Origin: Chara braunii
Lineage: Eukaryota; Streptophyta; Charophyceae; Charales; Characeae
Direction: 5' to 3'
DNA length: 28,633 bases
Assembly: GCA_003427395.1 (NCBI GenBank)
Contig: BFEA01000520.1
Span: 597,046-625,678 of the forward strand
The notes under the pieces were generated by a model. The model made no database searches and was not told where the DNA came from. It worked only from the letters and a program-made list of their open reading frames with translations. Numbering within the stretch: the stretch's first letter is position 1; the number at the start of each line of letters is the position of its first letter. The position numbers and the translations under genes were made by a program. Below are positions 19,081 through 28,611 of this stretch, piece by piece.

Positions 19081-20084
19081 GAGGAAGTTGATCCAGAGGT
19101 CAACTTCAAAGAAAAAATTGTCAAACTAAAGGACGAAACGTTCGAACTTCGCGGAATAAAATTGTACCATAAGTATGGATCCGACTCATCATTGTCCTTC
19201 TGTTGCATGAGTTATTCAACCTTTAGGTCTATGGTCTCAAAGAAGAAGTTGGACCAAGATATGATGATGGTGCTTGTTAAGCAAGTACGTGAGTGTTCCT
19301 CATCCTATCCTCCTTCTATTAAGAAAATTCCCAATGAGTATAAGGACTTGCAGACTGAGCCAATAGGAATCACTGAGCGTGCTATCAAGCACGCCATTGA
19401 GATCATTCCCGGTAGTAAGATTCCCAAGGGTCCCATCTATCGCATGTTTCTTCGGCAACTTAAGAAACTTAGAAAACAATTGTAGAAATTCACTGAGAAA
19501 GGATGAATTCAACCCAGCTCATCTCCTTATGGCGCTTCTGTCTTATTCGTGCTAAAAAAGGAAGGTGAACTTAAACTATGTATCGACTATCGTGGGTTGA
19601 ATGTCGTCACCATCAAGAACACGAAACCACTTTCGTGCATTGATGACTTATTCGACCAACTACAGGGTGCAGGTACTTTAGCAAGATTGATCTCAAGTCA
19701 GGGTACCACCAGATTGAGGTGGCTCCTGAAGATCAACAAAAGACCACCTTCCGAACTATGTATGGTCACTACGAGTTTGTGGTTATGCCCTTCAGATTGA
19801 CTAACGCCCCTGCAACCTTTCAAAGGTTCATGAATGAGTTGTTTCGTCAATGGTTGGACCAACTCGTAATCGTTTATCTCGATGATATCCTCTTGTACAG
19901 CAAAACACTTGAGGATCACGAGAAACATCTACGAATGGTTCTTCAGAAGTTGCGTGAAGGCAGCGTCAAACTAAATCCTAAGAAGTCTGAGTTCGCTAAG
20001 CCTGAAGTGCTATACCTAGGGCATATAGTGAACAAAGAGGGACTAAGGCTCAGAGAGAAGAAGATAACAACAATTAGAGATTGA
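19045..20084 (+). pseudogene. Element B reverse transcriptase
   Basis: The frame from 19045 covers the RT N-terminus (EYKDLQTEPIGI; IEIIPGSKIPKGPIYRM), is hit by TAG at 19483 and by TGA at 19504 (Trp position of KGWIQPSSSP), then gives ELKLCIDYRGLNVVTIKN. A slip near 19668 moves the frame. The next segment has SKIDLKSGYHQIEV (motif A Asp at 19689), FRLTNAPATF and VYLDDILLYSKT (YxDD Asp codons 19881-19886). It ends at TGA 20082, where relatives have IRDWP. All catalytic Asp codons survive. Confidence 0.9.
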
Positions 20085-20725
20085 CCCAAACCTAAGACTG
20101 TCACTGAACTCAGGTCTTTTGTGGAACTTGCTAGTTACTATAGGAAGTTTGTAAGGAACTTCTCCTTAATAGTTGCACCTATGAGAAGACTATTGAAGAA
20201 AGAAAAACCTTGGTTGTGGGACAAAGATTGTGAGTCTTCATTCAAACGATTGAAGTATGTTCTGACTCACTACCCTGTCTTAAAGATTGTTGATCCTTCT
20301 CTCCCTTTCATTGTCACAACTGACGCAAGTCAGTATGGAATTGGGGTTGTGCTACAGCAGGACCACGGTAAGGTATATAACCTATGGAGTTTATGTCCAG
20401 GAGACTTCCGTCAGAGAAAGTGGCCAACTCCACCTATGAAAGTGAATTGTATTCCTTCGTTGTTGCACAAAACACCTAGAAACACTACTTGTTAGCGAGA
20501 CACTTCACTGTCTATTCAGATCATGCTACTGTGAAATGGATAAAGATTGAACCAAAACTCTCTGATAAGTTAGTAAGATGGTCCGCTTTTATTCATACCT
20601 TTGATTTTAAATTAAGAACAATCAAAGGAAAGTCTAATGCTGTTGCGGATGCTTTGTCCAGGCGTGCAGACTTCTTTGGTACCATTGTCTCCGATCTCGA
20701 AATTGGGAACGAACTGAAAGAATAA
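20085..20725 (+). pseudogene. Element B RNase H and connection domain
   Basis: ASYYRKFVRNFSLIVAPMRR opens the connection. IVTTDASQYGIGVVL keeps the first catalytic Asp (20322-20324), unlike element A. A frameshift near 20385 follows; the continuing frame reads FMSRRLPSEKVA and YESELYSF, then TAG at 20477 in place of Trp before KHYLLARHF. VYSDHATVKWI and NAVADALSRRADFFG complete the domain, which ends with TAA at 20723. Confidence 0.85.
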
Positions 20726-21896
20726 GTACTAAAGGGTTATGTGAACGATCCTATCTGGAGTCCTATTATAGGGACCGTACAGAAAAACTCTGAACTACTC
20801 CCTGAATACCGAATTACAAATGAACTATTCTTCCTTGTAGATAAAACCGAAGAAAGACTATGCATTCCTTACCAAGAACAAATTAAAAGTCTAATCATTG
20901 GGGAATGCCATGATGTTGAGGGACACTTTGGATGTTAGAGAACATTTTGAGTGGAAAGGAATGAAAGCGGATGTACTGACATGTGTGCGGACTTGTCTTG
21001 CCTGTCAGAGAAACAATCCCTCACATGAGAATCCATTGGGACTACTGGGACCACTACCTATTCCAAATGAGCCAGGTGAGTCTATCTCCATAGACTTCAT
21101 GAGTCTTACCAAGAGCCGAAATGGCAACAGTCAGGTAATGGTTATTGTAGATAGATTCTCAAAATATGTTATGTTCATTCATTTGCCAGTCGAAGCTAAG
21201 ACTGAACTTGTTATCCAAAATTTTCAGGTGCGATGGGTATCAGAATATGGGTTTTCAAAGACCATTGTATCTGATAGGGATGCAAGGTTCACAAGAATGC
21301 AATGGCAAAAGTTAATGGAAGCTTATGGCACCAGGTTGACCATATCATCAGGTAGACATCCTGAAACAAATGGCCAAACTGAACAGATGAACCGTCTGTG
21401 CCAACAACTTTTGCGCATGTATGTCCGACCCAATCAAATAGATTGGGATGAGAACTTACCTAAGATTGTTAGTGCTTATAATAACAGTGTACATACTGTT
21501 ACAGGAAGAACGCCTAATGCACTGCATAAAGGTTGGAAGCCTAAACGTCCCATTGATGCCTTAACAAGGGACCAGATTCAAAGGCTGCCTTCAGGAACTC
21601 GTGAATTTACTGAAGAAGACATCATAAAAGTCAAGGAGAACATACAAAAAGCCCAGCTACAGATGATTGAGCAGGCCAATAAACATCACAGGCCTTCACA
21701 GTTTCAGGAAGGAGATCTTATCTGGTTAAGTCTAAAGAGTTTTCCCTATAAGAAGAAAATGTGTCTCAAAAACTGCTACCTGTCTACTATGGACACCCTC
21801 GAAAGTTCTCAAGGTGATTGGGGATGCAGATGGACCTTCCTACCAGATAGATGTACCCCCACACCTAAGAACATATCCTGTCTTCCACAAGTCTAA
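20726..21896 (+). pseudogene. Element B integrase (core intact)
   Basis: The N-terminal part (20741-20938) carries ECHDVEGHF, the H-X3-H half of the zinc finger, and stops at TAG 20936. A one-base slip links it to a 332-codon open frame (20898-21896) with CLACQRN completing the C-X2-C half. The DDE core is complete: Asp at 21093 (SIDFM), Asp at 21273 (SDRDARF), Glu at 21381 (GQTEQMN), spacing D-X35-E. This is the longest continuous recognisable coding segment in the window. After about 21725 the frame is no longer the original one: FLPDRCTPTPKN-type residues there are out of frame with the family's GPY-like domain. Confidence 0.9.
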
Positions 21897-22180
21897 ACTG
21901 CTACCGTACATACACGGAGTTGGCTTTCCTAACAAGTCATCTATGTTCCTACCCTCCATGAATGGAGGATATGAAGTTGAAAAGATTCTGGAATATGGCT
22001 ACTTCTCCACAAGTGGCAGAGGAAGACCGCAGAAGAAGTACTAGGTACAATTCAAGTCTCAACCTCCGAATGAAGCAAGATGGTTCGGTAAGAAACAACT
22101 GTTACCGACTACTGCTCCTGATATGGTTGTTGCACATGAATGCGGGTTAAGAAAAGATTCATGTGTTCTCTGCGATGGAA
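21725..22180 (+). pseudogene. Element B integrase C-terminus and chromodomain
   Basis: Two slips near 21725 and 21800 break the GPY-like region (VSQKLLPVYYG is readable in one frame). From 21814, DADGPSYQIDVPPHLRTYPV and FHKSKLLPY are followed by YEVEKILEYGYF, the chromodomain start, and GRGRPQKKY. TAG at 22042 interrupts it. The same frame continues VQFKSQPPNEARWFGKKQ and TAPDMVVAHE, matching the chromodomain helix, then runs on into the LTR without a clear natural stop. Confidence 0.75.
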
Positions 22181-22201
22181 CTCAAAAATTGGGCCGGCTG
22201 G

Positions 22202-23349
22202 AATTCAATAACCCGTTCATTATGCCTCGTTGATTGGCTAAGGGGCCCACAAAATAGCCCAGGGCCTGAGCAGCCAACACTTGACTTCGGTCAACTGCCT
22301 GAGGCCCTACAGGCAAAGTCAACACGGACCCAGCCCAAGCTACCGGTCAAACACTCACTTGTCTGTATGACAGCATCAGGACCAAGTGGGAGTCTGCAAT
22401 TGTATACAATCCAGACCCTCTGCTGTGAGTCCACCTGAGCCACCGTGGGTGGGAGACCTGAGGCCAGTCTGCCTCGTCAAACACTACATAAGGTTTGGTC
22501 TCCAGGGAGTCAACATTCAGTCTTGCTATGCTGCCTTGACGTTGGCTTGACACTAGATGGGCACTGGCTCGACACTGGCTGGACGCTGACATTGTGGACG
22601 ACGACGCGCGACTGAGGCAGCACGCTGGCGCCTTCTCTGCTGAGCGCCAGCCATTGCTGATGTGGCCCATACCACCTGTCTCCATTGCTGATGTGGTGTC
22701 TGCCATCTGCCTCAATTGTTGATGTGGCGCATGCCACCTATATCCATTGCTGATGTGGCGTATGCCACCTGTCTCCATTACCGATGTGGCACATGACACC
22801 CGTCTTCATCGTTGATGTGGCATTGGCCACGTTGTCTACACTGGGCGATTGGTCGCGACAAGGACGGAGATCGAGATATGTGAATGATTGATTGGGATGT
22901 GGATACTTACCTGAGGTTGACGTCGATATTGTGCGTTGCTGATTGTCTCCATCGTTTTCACGAGGGAACAGTGCCATGTGGCACTGCAATGTGATCAGGA
23001 ACTTTTAAACTCGTTATTGGATACTGTTTCATGACGTGGAGGCGAGGGGAAGCCCGGAGAAGGAGTGGGAATGTTGGGCTATCCTCTTGATGGTAATTGA
23101 TGTTACTATATCTTCCACCCTCTAGACTCTCTTCCCACCTCCATACAACGCAGATTTCATTCTACGACATAGAGACAACTCCCGCCTTGGGGGGAATTTA
23201 ATATTGGATCTTTGGACTTCAAGTCTCTTTGTCTGCTGGTAATGAGACATTGTATCAGAGTTCACATTCATGATTATGGGAGACATTGTACAAATCTAAG
23301 TTATCTCGTATTTTAACGTCTGGCGCGTATCTTCCAGTCTGGGTTCATT
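22202..23349 (+). repeat. Element B 3' LTR
   Basis: Aligns with 14844-15904 throughout, including the UUCG hairpin relic (22262-22307), the 31-bp array (starts 22653, 22684, 22715, 22746, 22777 and a partial unit at 22808) and the terminal GGGTTCATT. It carries about 75 bp near 23143-23222 absent from the 5' LTR. The sequence just upstream (ACTCAAAAATTGGGCCGGCTGG) is a poor polypurine tract. Confidence 0.9.
22653..22827. repeat. 31-bp tandem repeat in the 3' LTR
   Basis: Same number of units and same phase as the 5' LTR array, with individual substitutions. Copy number was therefore fixed before or at insertion and has not changed since in either LTR. Confidence 0.9.
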
Positions 23350-23421
23350 GACGAATTAAAAAAATGACAGATTGATAATTCAGGAAAAAAAGAAGGAGAA
23401 CGGTGCAGGAGAGATAGAGAC

Positions 23422-23425
<4 letters not shown>

Positions 23426-23484
<59 letters not shown>
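23426..23484. repeat. (GA)n microsatellite
   Basis: About 29 uninterrupted dinucleotides, just outside the element B 3' LTR. Confidence 0.95.
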
Positions 23485-23486
<2 letters not shown>

Positions 23487-24774
23487 AACAGACAAATAGA
23501 GATAGAGGAGCAACAAAAGAATAATGCAAAGAATAAAGAAAAAGCAACACGACCGTACAAAGAAAAAAGTTTAATATGAAGATTTTTTGCTACATTATGA
23601 TGAAAGCACAATTATTACGTAGTGGAATCGACCTTGACTTAAAAAAACAATAATATTAAGTCAAATTTATTTTCTCTCTCTCACTGTCTCTTGCTACGAA
23701 CCGCACAGTTCATCTCCAATAAGTGCATACATAGACACAGGGCTGTAACAGCCCCGGCCCCGTGGGTCCGGGGCAGCCTCGGGGGTCCGGTGCGGTGGTC
23801 CCCTAACCCCGGTCGGGAGGGGCCAAAAAAAAGAAAATAAAACAAAATGCAAGGAACATGAATGTGGATGAAGCACAAAAATTCCAATTGCAAATCACAC
23901 TGAGGTCCAAGTAGTCAAAGCAAGAGCAGATAGCACATTGGAACCAAGGAACCATCCATTTGAGAACGATACAGTAAAATCGTGGGTTAATGTCCAAGCC
24001 CAATCGGGCAACACCAACAACATAATCCAATGTAGCTCTCTATCTTGAATGGCTTCAGGCGCCCTATCTACTCTACATCCTATCCTACAACTACAACATG
24101 GAAGCAACCAGACTGCTTGACGACCAGCGAGTGATGACGTCAACACCAATGTCGACCTCCTCTTCTTCTTCCAGGTACGTCTCTCTCTCTCCTCCCTCAC
24201 TCTTCCTTGTTATCACACACAGCGCCCTTCACCTTCCGAAGAACCACCTTCGCCCTACCCTCCCTCAGCGCCCTCATGCAGCCCGACTATGGCTGCCAGC
24301 GCCCTGCGCCCAGGCTGCGCCCTACCGCTTAGCGTCAGCCTGCCTTCTCTCAGCTTAGCGCAACGCAGCACCTCGCAATGCAACAGTGTGCCGGCCTTGC
24401 TCGCAATGGCCAAGATCCCTGCCCACTCGCCGGCTCTGCCTATATGCCAGTGTTGCGTGTGGGCGGTCTACCTTGAGCCTGAGCCTGGGCCCCAGTACCT
24501 GTACCCAGGCCCAATGCAGATGGGGCCCAGGTAATACAGTTGCGCCCCTTATGCTAGGGCCGTTGTCCAGATTCAAACTCCATACCAGTTTCTCATTGGC
24601 TTCCTCGGCCTCGACGACGAAATACTGCTTTTCCAAAGGCCAGGGACCAATGTGTGATGTGTCAGCCTCCCAGACTGTCGCCCAGGGCTCAACCAACCCC
24701 GGCTCTGGGCTGAACTGCCTCTGCAGGAGTCGGAGGCTCACAATGCACTTCAACCAACTGGCGTGCAGCAACTG
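23485..24774. other. Unassigned stretch, possible LTR start at 23743
   Basis: I see no supported gene. GGGCTGT-A-ACAGCCC at 23740-23754 is a perfect 7-bp inverted repeat, and the TGTAACAGCCCC inside it resembles starts of some plant Ty3/gypsy LTRs. A GC-rich GGTCCGGGGC segment follows. 24100-24774, read on the minus strand, lies downstream of the PBS at 24784 and would be the leader of a short-LTR element. A + strand ATG frame at 24098 ends at a donor-like CAG-GTACGT near 24174, which is too weak to call. Confidence 0.3.
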
Positions 24775-24784
24775 TCTGATACCA
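24775..24784 (-). promoter_or_regulatory. Primer binding site, short-LTR element (minus strand)
   Basis: On the minus strand TGGTATCAGA matches the first ten bases of the initiator tRNA-Met PBS exactly, followed by CAG. It sits four bases (AAGT) beyond the proposed LTR end. Confidence 0.75.
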
Positions 24785-24788
24785 ACTT

Positions 24789-24923
24789 TGGGAAATGCTG
24801 AATGAAGGCCTCTTCGTGGATATTCTGGCCCGCCTTCACTTAGGGCGGGCACGAGGCTTGCTGGGGCCTATGCCTAGAACATATGCATGTCGGCAAGGCC
24901 CCGTTGAGGGCTCAATCCTCACA
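24789..24923 (-). repeat. Short LTR copy a (135 bp, minus strand)
   Basis: On the minus strand it starts TGTGAGGATTGAGCCCTC and ends CATTTCCCA, is preceded by a polypurine tract and followed by the PBS. The + strand copy at 28479-28611 has the same start, the same end and almost the same length (133 bp). A stem-loop with arms GCCCGCC and GGCGGGC and loop CTAAGTGAA lies at 24828-24850. Confidence 0.7.
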
Positions 24924-24942
24924 TTCCATCCCCCTTAGCTTT
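24924..24942 (-). promoter_or_regulatory. Polypurine tract of the minus-strand element
   Basis: AAAGCTAAGGGGGATGGAA on the minus strand lies directly before the TGTGAGG LTR start. This is the expected primer site for plus-strand cDNA. Confidence 0.6.
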
Positions 24943-24960
24943 GAAAGTCCGCTGAGATGC

Positions 24961-25527
24961 TTACTTCGCAGGTGCCTTCCCTTTTCGTTGTCTTTCATAT
25001 TCCGCCACCACCTGAGGTGCTGTTTCAATCAGTTCCTCTCTGGTGAACCACCGATCTTCTTTCGGATCTGTGTGATGCCTGAATCTGACTCTGTATTCTC
25101 TCTTGGGTTTTGGAGGTCTTCCTCTACCAAGAGGTCTGGGAACAGGCATGTCTCTGTGTTCCAAAATGTCATCGATGTCCACGTGGCCATCCATGGTTGG
25201 GGGCAGCATTGATCTCTGTAAAGGAAGTTGATCTGTCTCAGCGAAAGGTGCAAGCTTTGAGGCGTGAAACACAGGGTAAGTGCGCAAGTGACCAGGGATT
25301 CGGATAACATAGGAAGGACCATCCAAGTCATCCCCAACTACGTCCAAGACTTCCCAGGGACCGAAATATTGTGGCATTAGTTTACGAGAGATTCTGAATT
25401 CCTGTCCTAGCTCACTAGCCTTGACCCAGACACGTTCCCCTACCTGAAATGTGGACTGTCGATGATGTTTGTCCTCAGAAGCAATCATTGCTTCCTGATG
25501 TGCTCGACAGCTTGCTGCAGCAATCAT
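24961..25527 (-). pseudogene. Element C pol C-terminus: integrase tail and chromodomain (minus strand)
   Basis: A 188-codon uninterrupted frame. HRQSTFQVGERVWVKASEL and MPQYFGPWEVLDVVGDD form the GPY-like integrase C-terminus. YPVFHASKLAPF and VDIDDILEHRDMPV with GRGRPPKPKR and YRVRFRHHTDP then DRWFTREELIETAPQVV form the chromodomain, ending in a Lys-rich tail and a natural stop. The open frame continues upstream to about 25590 with weak similarity to the preceding region. The integrase core, RT and everything before are missing, so it is a 5'-truncated copy. It is a better-preserved reading frame than A or B, suggesting a younger insertion. Confidence 0.85.
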
Positions 25528-25566
25528 TGGCCTCTTCTCCCCCGTCGTTGTTGAGAATAGTGGTGA

Positions 25567-25585
25567 TCCAGGGACCCTCCCTGGA
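25567..25585. repeat. Perfect 8-bp inverted repeat
   Basis: TCCAGGGA-CCC-TCCCTGGA sits close to the point where the minus-strand pol fragment loses similarity. It may mark the rearrangement breakpoint. Confidence 0.6.
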
Positions 25586-25589
25586 CATC

Positions 25590-26304
25590 GGCCTCCAACG
25601 CGTTAGGTGGTTCCAGCAGTCCGGCCTATAGCCATGCAGAGCCATGGCGCACACTTTCATAATAGCCGAAGTTCGGTGTTCGGTGCCCTCGCACACAGAC
25701 AGCCTACCACCTAAGCACTTCACCGCCCTGCACTTCCTCCTTAGATCACCCGCATTGGCACAGCAAGGTAGCCTTCGTGCGCCTACTGGCCACGTACGAG
25801 TAACGCAGCAGTCCTTGTTTTTATAAGATTACTATGGGCCGTGGTCCCTGCGTTCTAAAGGAGGTGTTTAGTAGTACTTTGGAACTTAGCGGCTAAAATC
25901 GACCTGCCCTAATTTAACAACTTAATCGGTAATAATAGTAATAATAATAATAAAAAAGGAAAGGGCAAGCCGATTATATCATTATAACCCAACGATCACC
26001 TGGAGCAGCGAACTGAAAAGACTGGGATTGGCGCACAGTAGTCCCATAACGAGATACCAACGGCGTCTCCCTCCCTTCAAAGCAGGCCACCAGATTTCCC
26101 CTGATGGGTGCCCGTGTCCGATGGCAAGGAGCGGGCTTATGACCTTCCACAGGAGATGATAAGCCTCCTACCAAAGCGGACCCGGGTTGCCCCTCTTTTG
26201 GGGTCCTACGCGACAGCCACCACGTTGTCGCAGCTACTGTAGATTGAGATGTGAAGGGCTGCCCAGTCTAGGCCACCCGCCTTTGAACATAATTCAAAAA
26301 CTCG
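25590..26304. other. Unassigned stretch between two retroelement fragments
   Basis: I recognise no gene. It contains an AAT-rich microsatellite (TAATAATAG repeated) at 25930-25956. The open frame from a TTG at 26187 is unrelated to anything I know until about 26305, where chromodomain-element sequence begins. Confidence 0.4.
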
Positions 26305-26540
26305 GACCATTCACCTCAGCTAATGCATTCCCAGACAGGCCTCCTCAATTCGGTCCCCCTATCTCTGGCAAAGGATATGAGGTGGAGTCCGTTGAGGATG
26401 AGTCAGGTACAGGTCCAGACGAGGAGTACCTTGTGAAGTTCTTATACCAACCACATACAGAAGATCGCTGGTTTACTTGCAAGGAACTTCTTAAAACCGC
26501 AAAGTCGGTTATCCTCAGGTATAAGGCAGCGCCGAAGTGA
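26305..26540 (+). pseudogene. Element D pol C-terminus with chromodomain (plus strand)
   Basis: KLGPFTSANAFPDRPPQF leads into GYEVESVEDESGTGPDEE, then YLVKFLYQPHTEDRWFTCKE and LLKTAKSVILRYK, ending at a natural stop. Linker plus chromodomain matches the layout of elements A to C, but the sequence is distinct: it keeps the canonical EYLVKF strand, making it the most typical chromodomain in the window. Only this tail remains; upstream pol is absent. The open frame extends back to 26187, but that part is not recognised. Confidence 0.75.
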
Positions 26541-26607
26541 GAATCCCTTCGACGCTCTGCACGCCTACGCCCCTAGCTCGGAGGTCCTGGCTCCAGGGGA
26601 GGGTAGG

Positions 26608-27014
26608 TCTGCAATGACTTGCTGTTTCTGGTCACCTGTAGCCTCTCTCTGTCGAGGCTGTACCATAGGTAGGACAGAATCGTAATTTTGTTTGGCTGAG
26701 GGCTAACCGAGTGACCTGCCTGTAAGGAAAAATTGTGAGGGACATATCTGTAAATACGGGAAAATACAGGCCCGAACTAACTGAATTTCCTACAGCTATC
26801 CTAACTGTGAATAGCAGGCCCGGGCTACCCTAGGACAGACAGGCCCTAAAGGCCTATGCTGATAGATGATCCTATAGCCTATAGCCGGTTAAGGTAGAGG
26901 CCGAGAGGCCAAAAGGGAAACGGTACCGGTCGTTCAGTCAGTCCGGTCTAGGTCGAGTCTAGGCTAGTGTAGGACTATAGATAGGATGGGGACATCGGTT
27001 CAGGGCTCTTGGCA
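26608..27014 (+). repeat. Probable LTR of element D
   Basis: It follows a purine tract (CCAGGGGAGGGTAGG, 26593-26607) after the pol stop and ends in TTGGCA, two bases before a PBS-like TGGTACCGAGTAC at 27017. AGGCCC words recur inside. No second copy is present to confirm the ends. Confidence 0.35.
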
Positions 27015-27016
27015 TT

Positions 27017-27845
27017 TGGTACCGAGTACATCGCTGCTGCGCTTCGCGTGTGGTGACGGCTCAGCGTTGTGAGAAACAGACATAGCCAGACCTTCGGAGC
27101 GCCAGCCATAGCTGGGGCCTGCGCTGTACTCTGCCAGAACGTTGGGCTGACAGAGGTCTGGGCTATTCGAAGTCGGCTGGAGGCGAGAGAAGTTGGTGCC
27201 CTGCTGGACCCTCCTCCGGAGTGGGGTCACAGGGTTTGTGGCGCTGCAGCCATAGCTGCAGCTTCCTCCTCAGAGGTCATCTTGTCAGGATTTGGTGTCG
27301 CTGCTGCAGACTTCCACCCGGGAAGTCTTCCGACACTTCGTCATCATCAGATACTGTGGGGCTGGTCTTCTTCTTCATCCTCTGAGTGGCGCTTGGCCTC
27401 AGAGGCCTGTTTCAGGATGGCGCTTCCCTTTGGAGGCTGTATATGGGTGGCGCTTGATGTTTCAAGGGCTTGGGGTTGTCACAAGTGGTTACTCAGGGTT
27501 AAGGATTGAAGCGCTGCTCATTTCTGAGCAGCGCACTGTAGGTCTGAGGTTATTCTGACAATTCGAGACTCTGAGTTTAATAGACAGTGTGATACTGTGT
27601 TTGGACTATCATCGTTTCATTGACTCTTGGATGTGATCTACTCGACTTTTCTTTATGACTGGTTGTGAGGATTGAGTGGAGTGAATTGCACTTTCAGTGT
27701 ACCCTGTCATATCGCATGGTCAAGTCTTCCGCTGTGTTTATCTCTCCCTCTTCGGTGTGATACTCTTATCCTCTCCCCTTCCTTCTGTGTATGTATGTGC
27801 ATACCTGGAAGTCTATGTGAGTGAGTGTTGGTCTTCAGGCAACAG
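27017..27845 (+). other. PBS-like site and leader with CATA-loop hairpins
   Basis: TGGTACCGAGTAC at 27017 resembles the element B PBS. Downstream, CCAGC-CATA-GCTGG (27102-27115) and GCTGCAGC-CATA-GCTGCAGC (27243-27262) are perfect short hairpins with the same loop as the GGCCATAG motifs after element A. Two overlapping + frames at 27069-27558 are open but unrecognised. The rest to 27845 shows nothing. Confidence 0.35.
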
Positions 27846-27864
27846 AACCAGAATCATAACCTAT

Positions 27865-27933
27865 TGGCAGGCCCGCCTTCACTTAGGGAGGGCAAGGTCT
27901 TTCCCAGCACCTCCGAGGGGTGAAATCCTCGCA
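27865..27933 (-). repeat. Short LTR copy b (minus strand, partial)
   Basis: Starting on the minus strand at TGCGAGGATT, it shares the stem-loop of copies a and c at 27871-27893. The arms read GCCCTCC and GGCGGGC, with one pair becoming G-U in RNA, and the loop CTAAGTGAA is unchanged. The middle is shorter than in copy a, and the far end cannot be matched with certainty. Confidence 0.5.
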
Positions 27934-28478
27934 CTTCAATTTTTAAATGTCAAATAAAGCAACATGAAAGCAAGAGCAACCTCCAAATCTGCGCTTTTCC
28001 CTTTCATACACAATCAATCATGACAGACATAAAAGAAATGCCAGAGCGCAAAGTTCTTGTCCTTATTGGCGGGAAATGCTGAGGGGCACATCCAAGGAAG
28101 GAGAATCAGGGAAAACTTACAGTTCAACTCAAAGAGATACTGGTCATCATCTGGCGTAAGCTCAACAACCGGCAGGGATGGTCCATGTGGAAAGTCATCT
28201 GCCACAGAGTCAGAAGATCCAGTTTAGGCTAGGATCAAACAAGCAGCCTCTTGCATGCAGGTAGAATGATCCCAAAGCCTATAGCACCGTCAAGTTACTA
28301 TAAAGAGTCGTTAAAGACCACCCACTTTTGCAAGAATATTTCATCCAGTGCCGCATTTCATCCCATAGCACAATACAATTGAATGAATGCACATGCAGTA
28401 GAAGACATGCCAAGTAGAGAAGTGCTACCTCACAGGTGAGTGAATGACTAATTTAGTATGCTGATTAGCAATACTGAT
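27934..28478. other. Stretch between two short LTRs, possibly host gene DNA
   Basis: Ordinary base composition without visible repeats. Apart from the candidate exon at 28121-28198 I see no supported feature. Confidence 0.3.
28121..28198 (-). CDS. Candidate internal exon of an unrecognised host gene
   Basis: On the minus strand a 78-bp segment reads DFPHGPSLPVVELTPDDD then QYLFELN. It is bounded by a strong donor (ACT-GTAAGT at 28120) and an acceptor (CTCTGTGGCAG before 28198), with CTAAAC as a possible branch point about 25 bases upstream. The peptide is acidic, low in bias and unlike the repeat-derived frames elsewhere. The frame stays open beyond the donor, so splicing is a guess. I do not recognise the family. 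No partner exon could be identified. Confidence 0.3.
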
Positions 28479-28611
28479 TGTGAGGAACAAGCCCTCAAGT
28501 GGCCCTATCAGACATCACATTGTTTTGGGCTAAGGCCGCCAGCAAGCCAAGTGCCCGCCCTAAGTGAATGCGGGCCTGAATATTCGTCAAAGGCAAAATT
28601 CGACATTTCCA
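28479..28611 (+). repeat. Short LTR copy c (133 bp, plus strand)
   Basis: It starts TGTGAGGA and ends CATTTCCA, with a four-base spacer (TATG) before GGGGTATTCAGGC, a degraded PBS at 28615-28627. It shares GCCCTCAA, CCAGCAAGCC, the stem-loop (28553-28575, loop CTAAGTGAA) and GAATATTC with copy a. It probably opens another element that continues past the right window edge. Confidence 0.65.

Larger units (their letters stand above)
14844..23349 (+). mobile_element. Retroelement B: near full-length Ty3/gypsy chromovirus-type element, decayed
   Basis: Two direct LTRs (14844-15904 and 22202-23349) flank a PBS, a leader, and gag, protease, RT, RNase H, integrase and chromodomain on the + strand, about 8.5 kb in total. 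In the first ~120 bp of LTR alignment I count seven mismatches, and gag-pol holds roughly twenty stops or frameshifts, so insertion is old. LTR ends are defined by where the alignment starts and stops; they do not give clean TG...CA ends, and I find no target-site duplication in the flanks (AAGTCT left, GACGAA right). Confidence 0.9.

Noticed and set aside
24098-24180. Plus-strand ATG exon ending at a CAG-GTACGT donor
   Set aside because: Only about 26 codons, Ser-rich, with no partner exon and an equally plausible role as element leader on the other strand.
24355-24852. 165-codon minus-strand frame
   Set aside because: It spans the proposed LTR end and PBS of the short-LTR element, so it cannot be an ordinary gene there; no motif recognised.
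24828-24923. tRNA-like B-box around GGGCTCAATCC, suggesting a SINE
   Set aside because: No A-box at the right distance and no tRNA fold; the polypurine tract, TG start and PBS fit a short LTR better.
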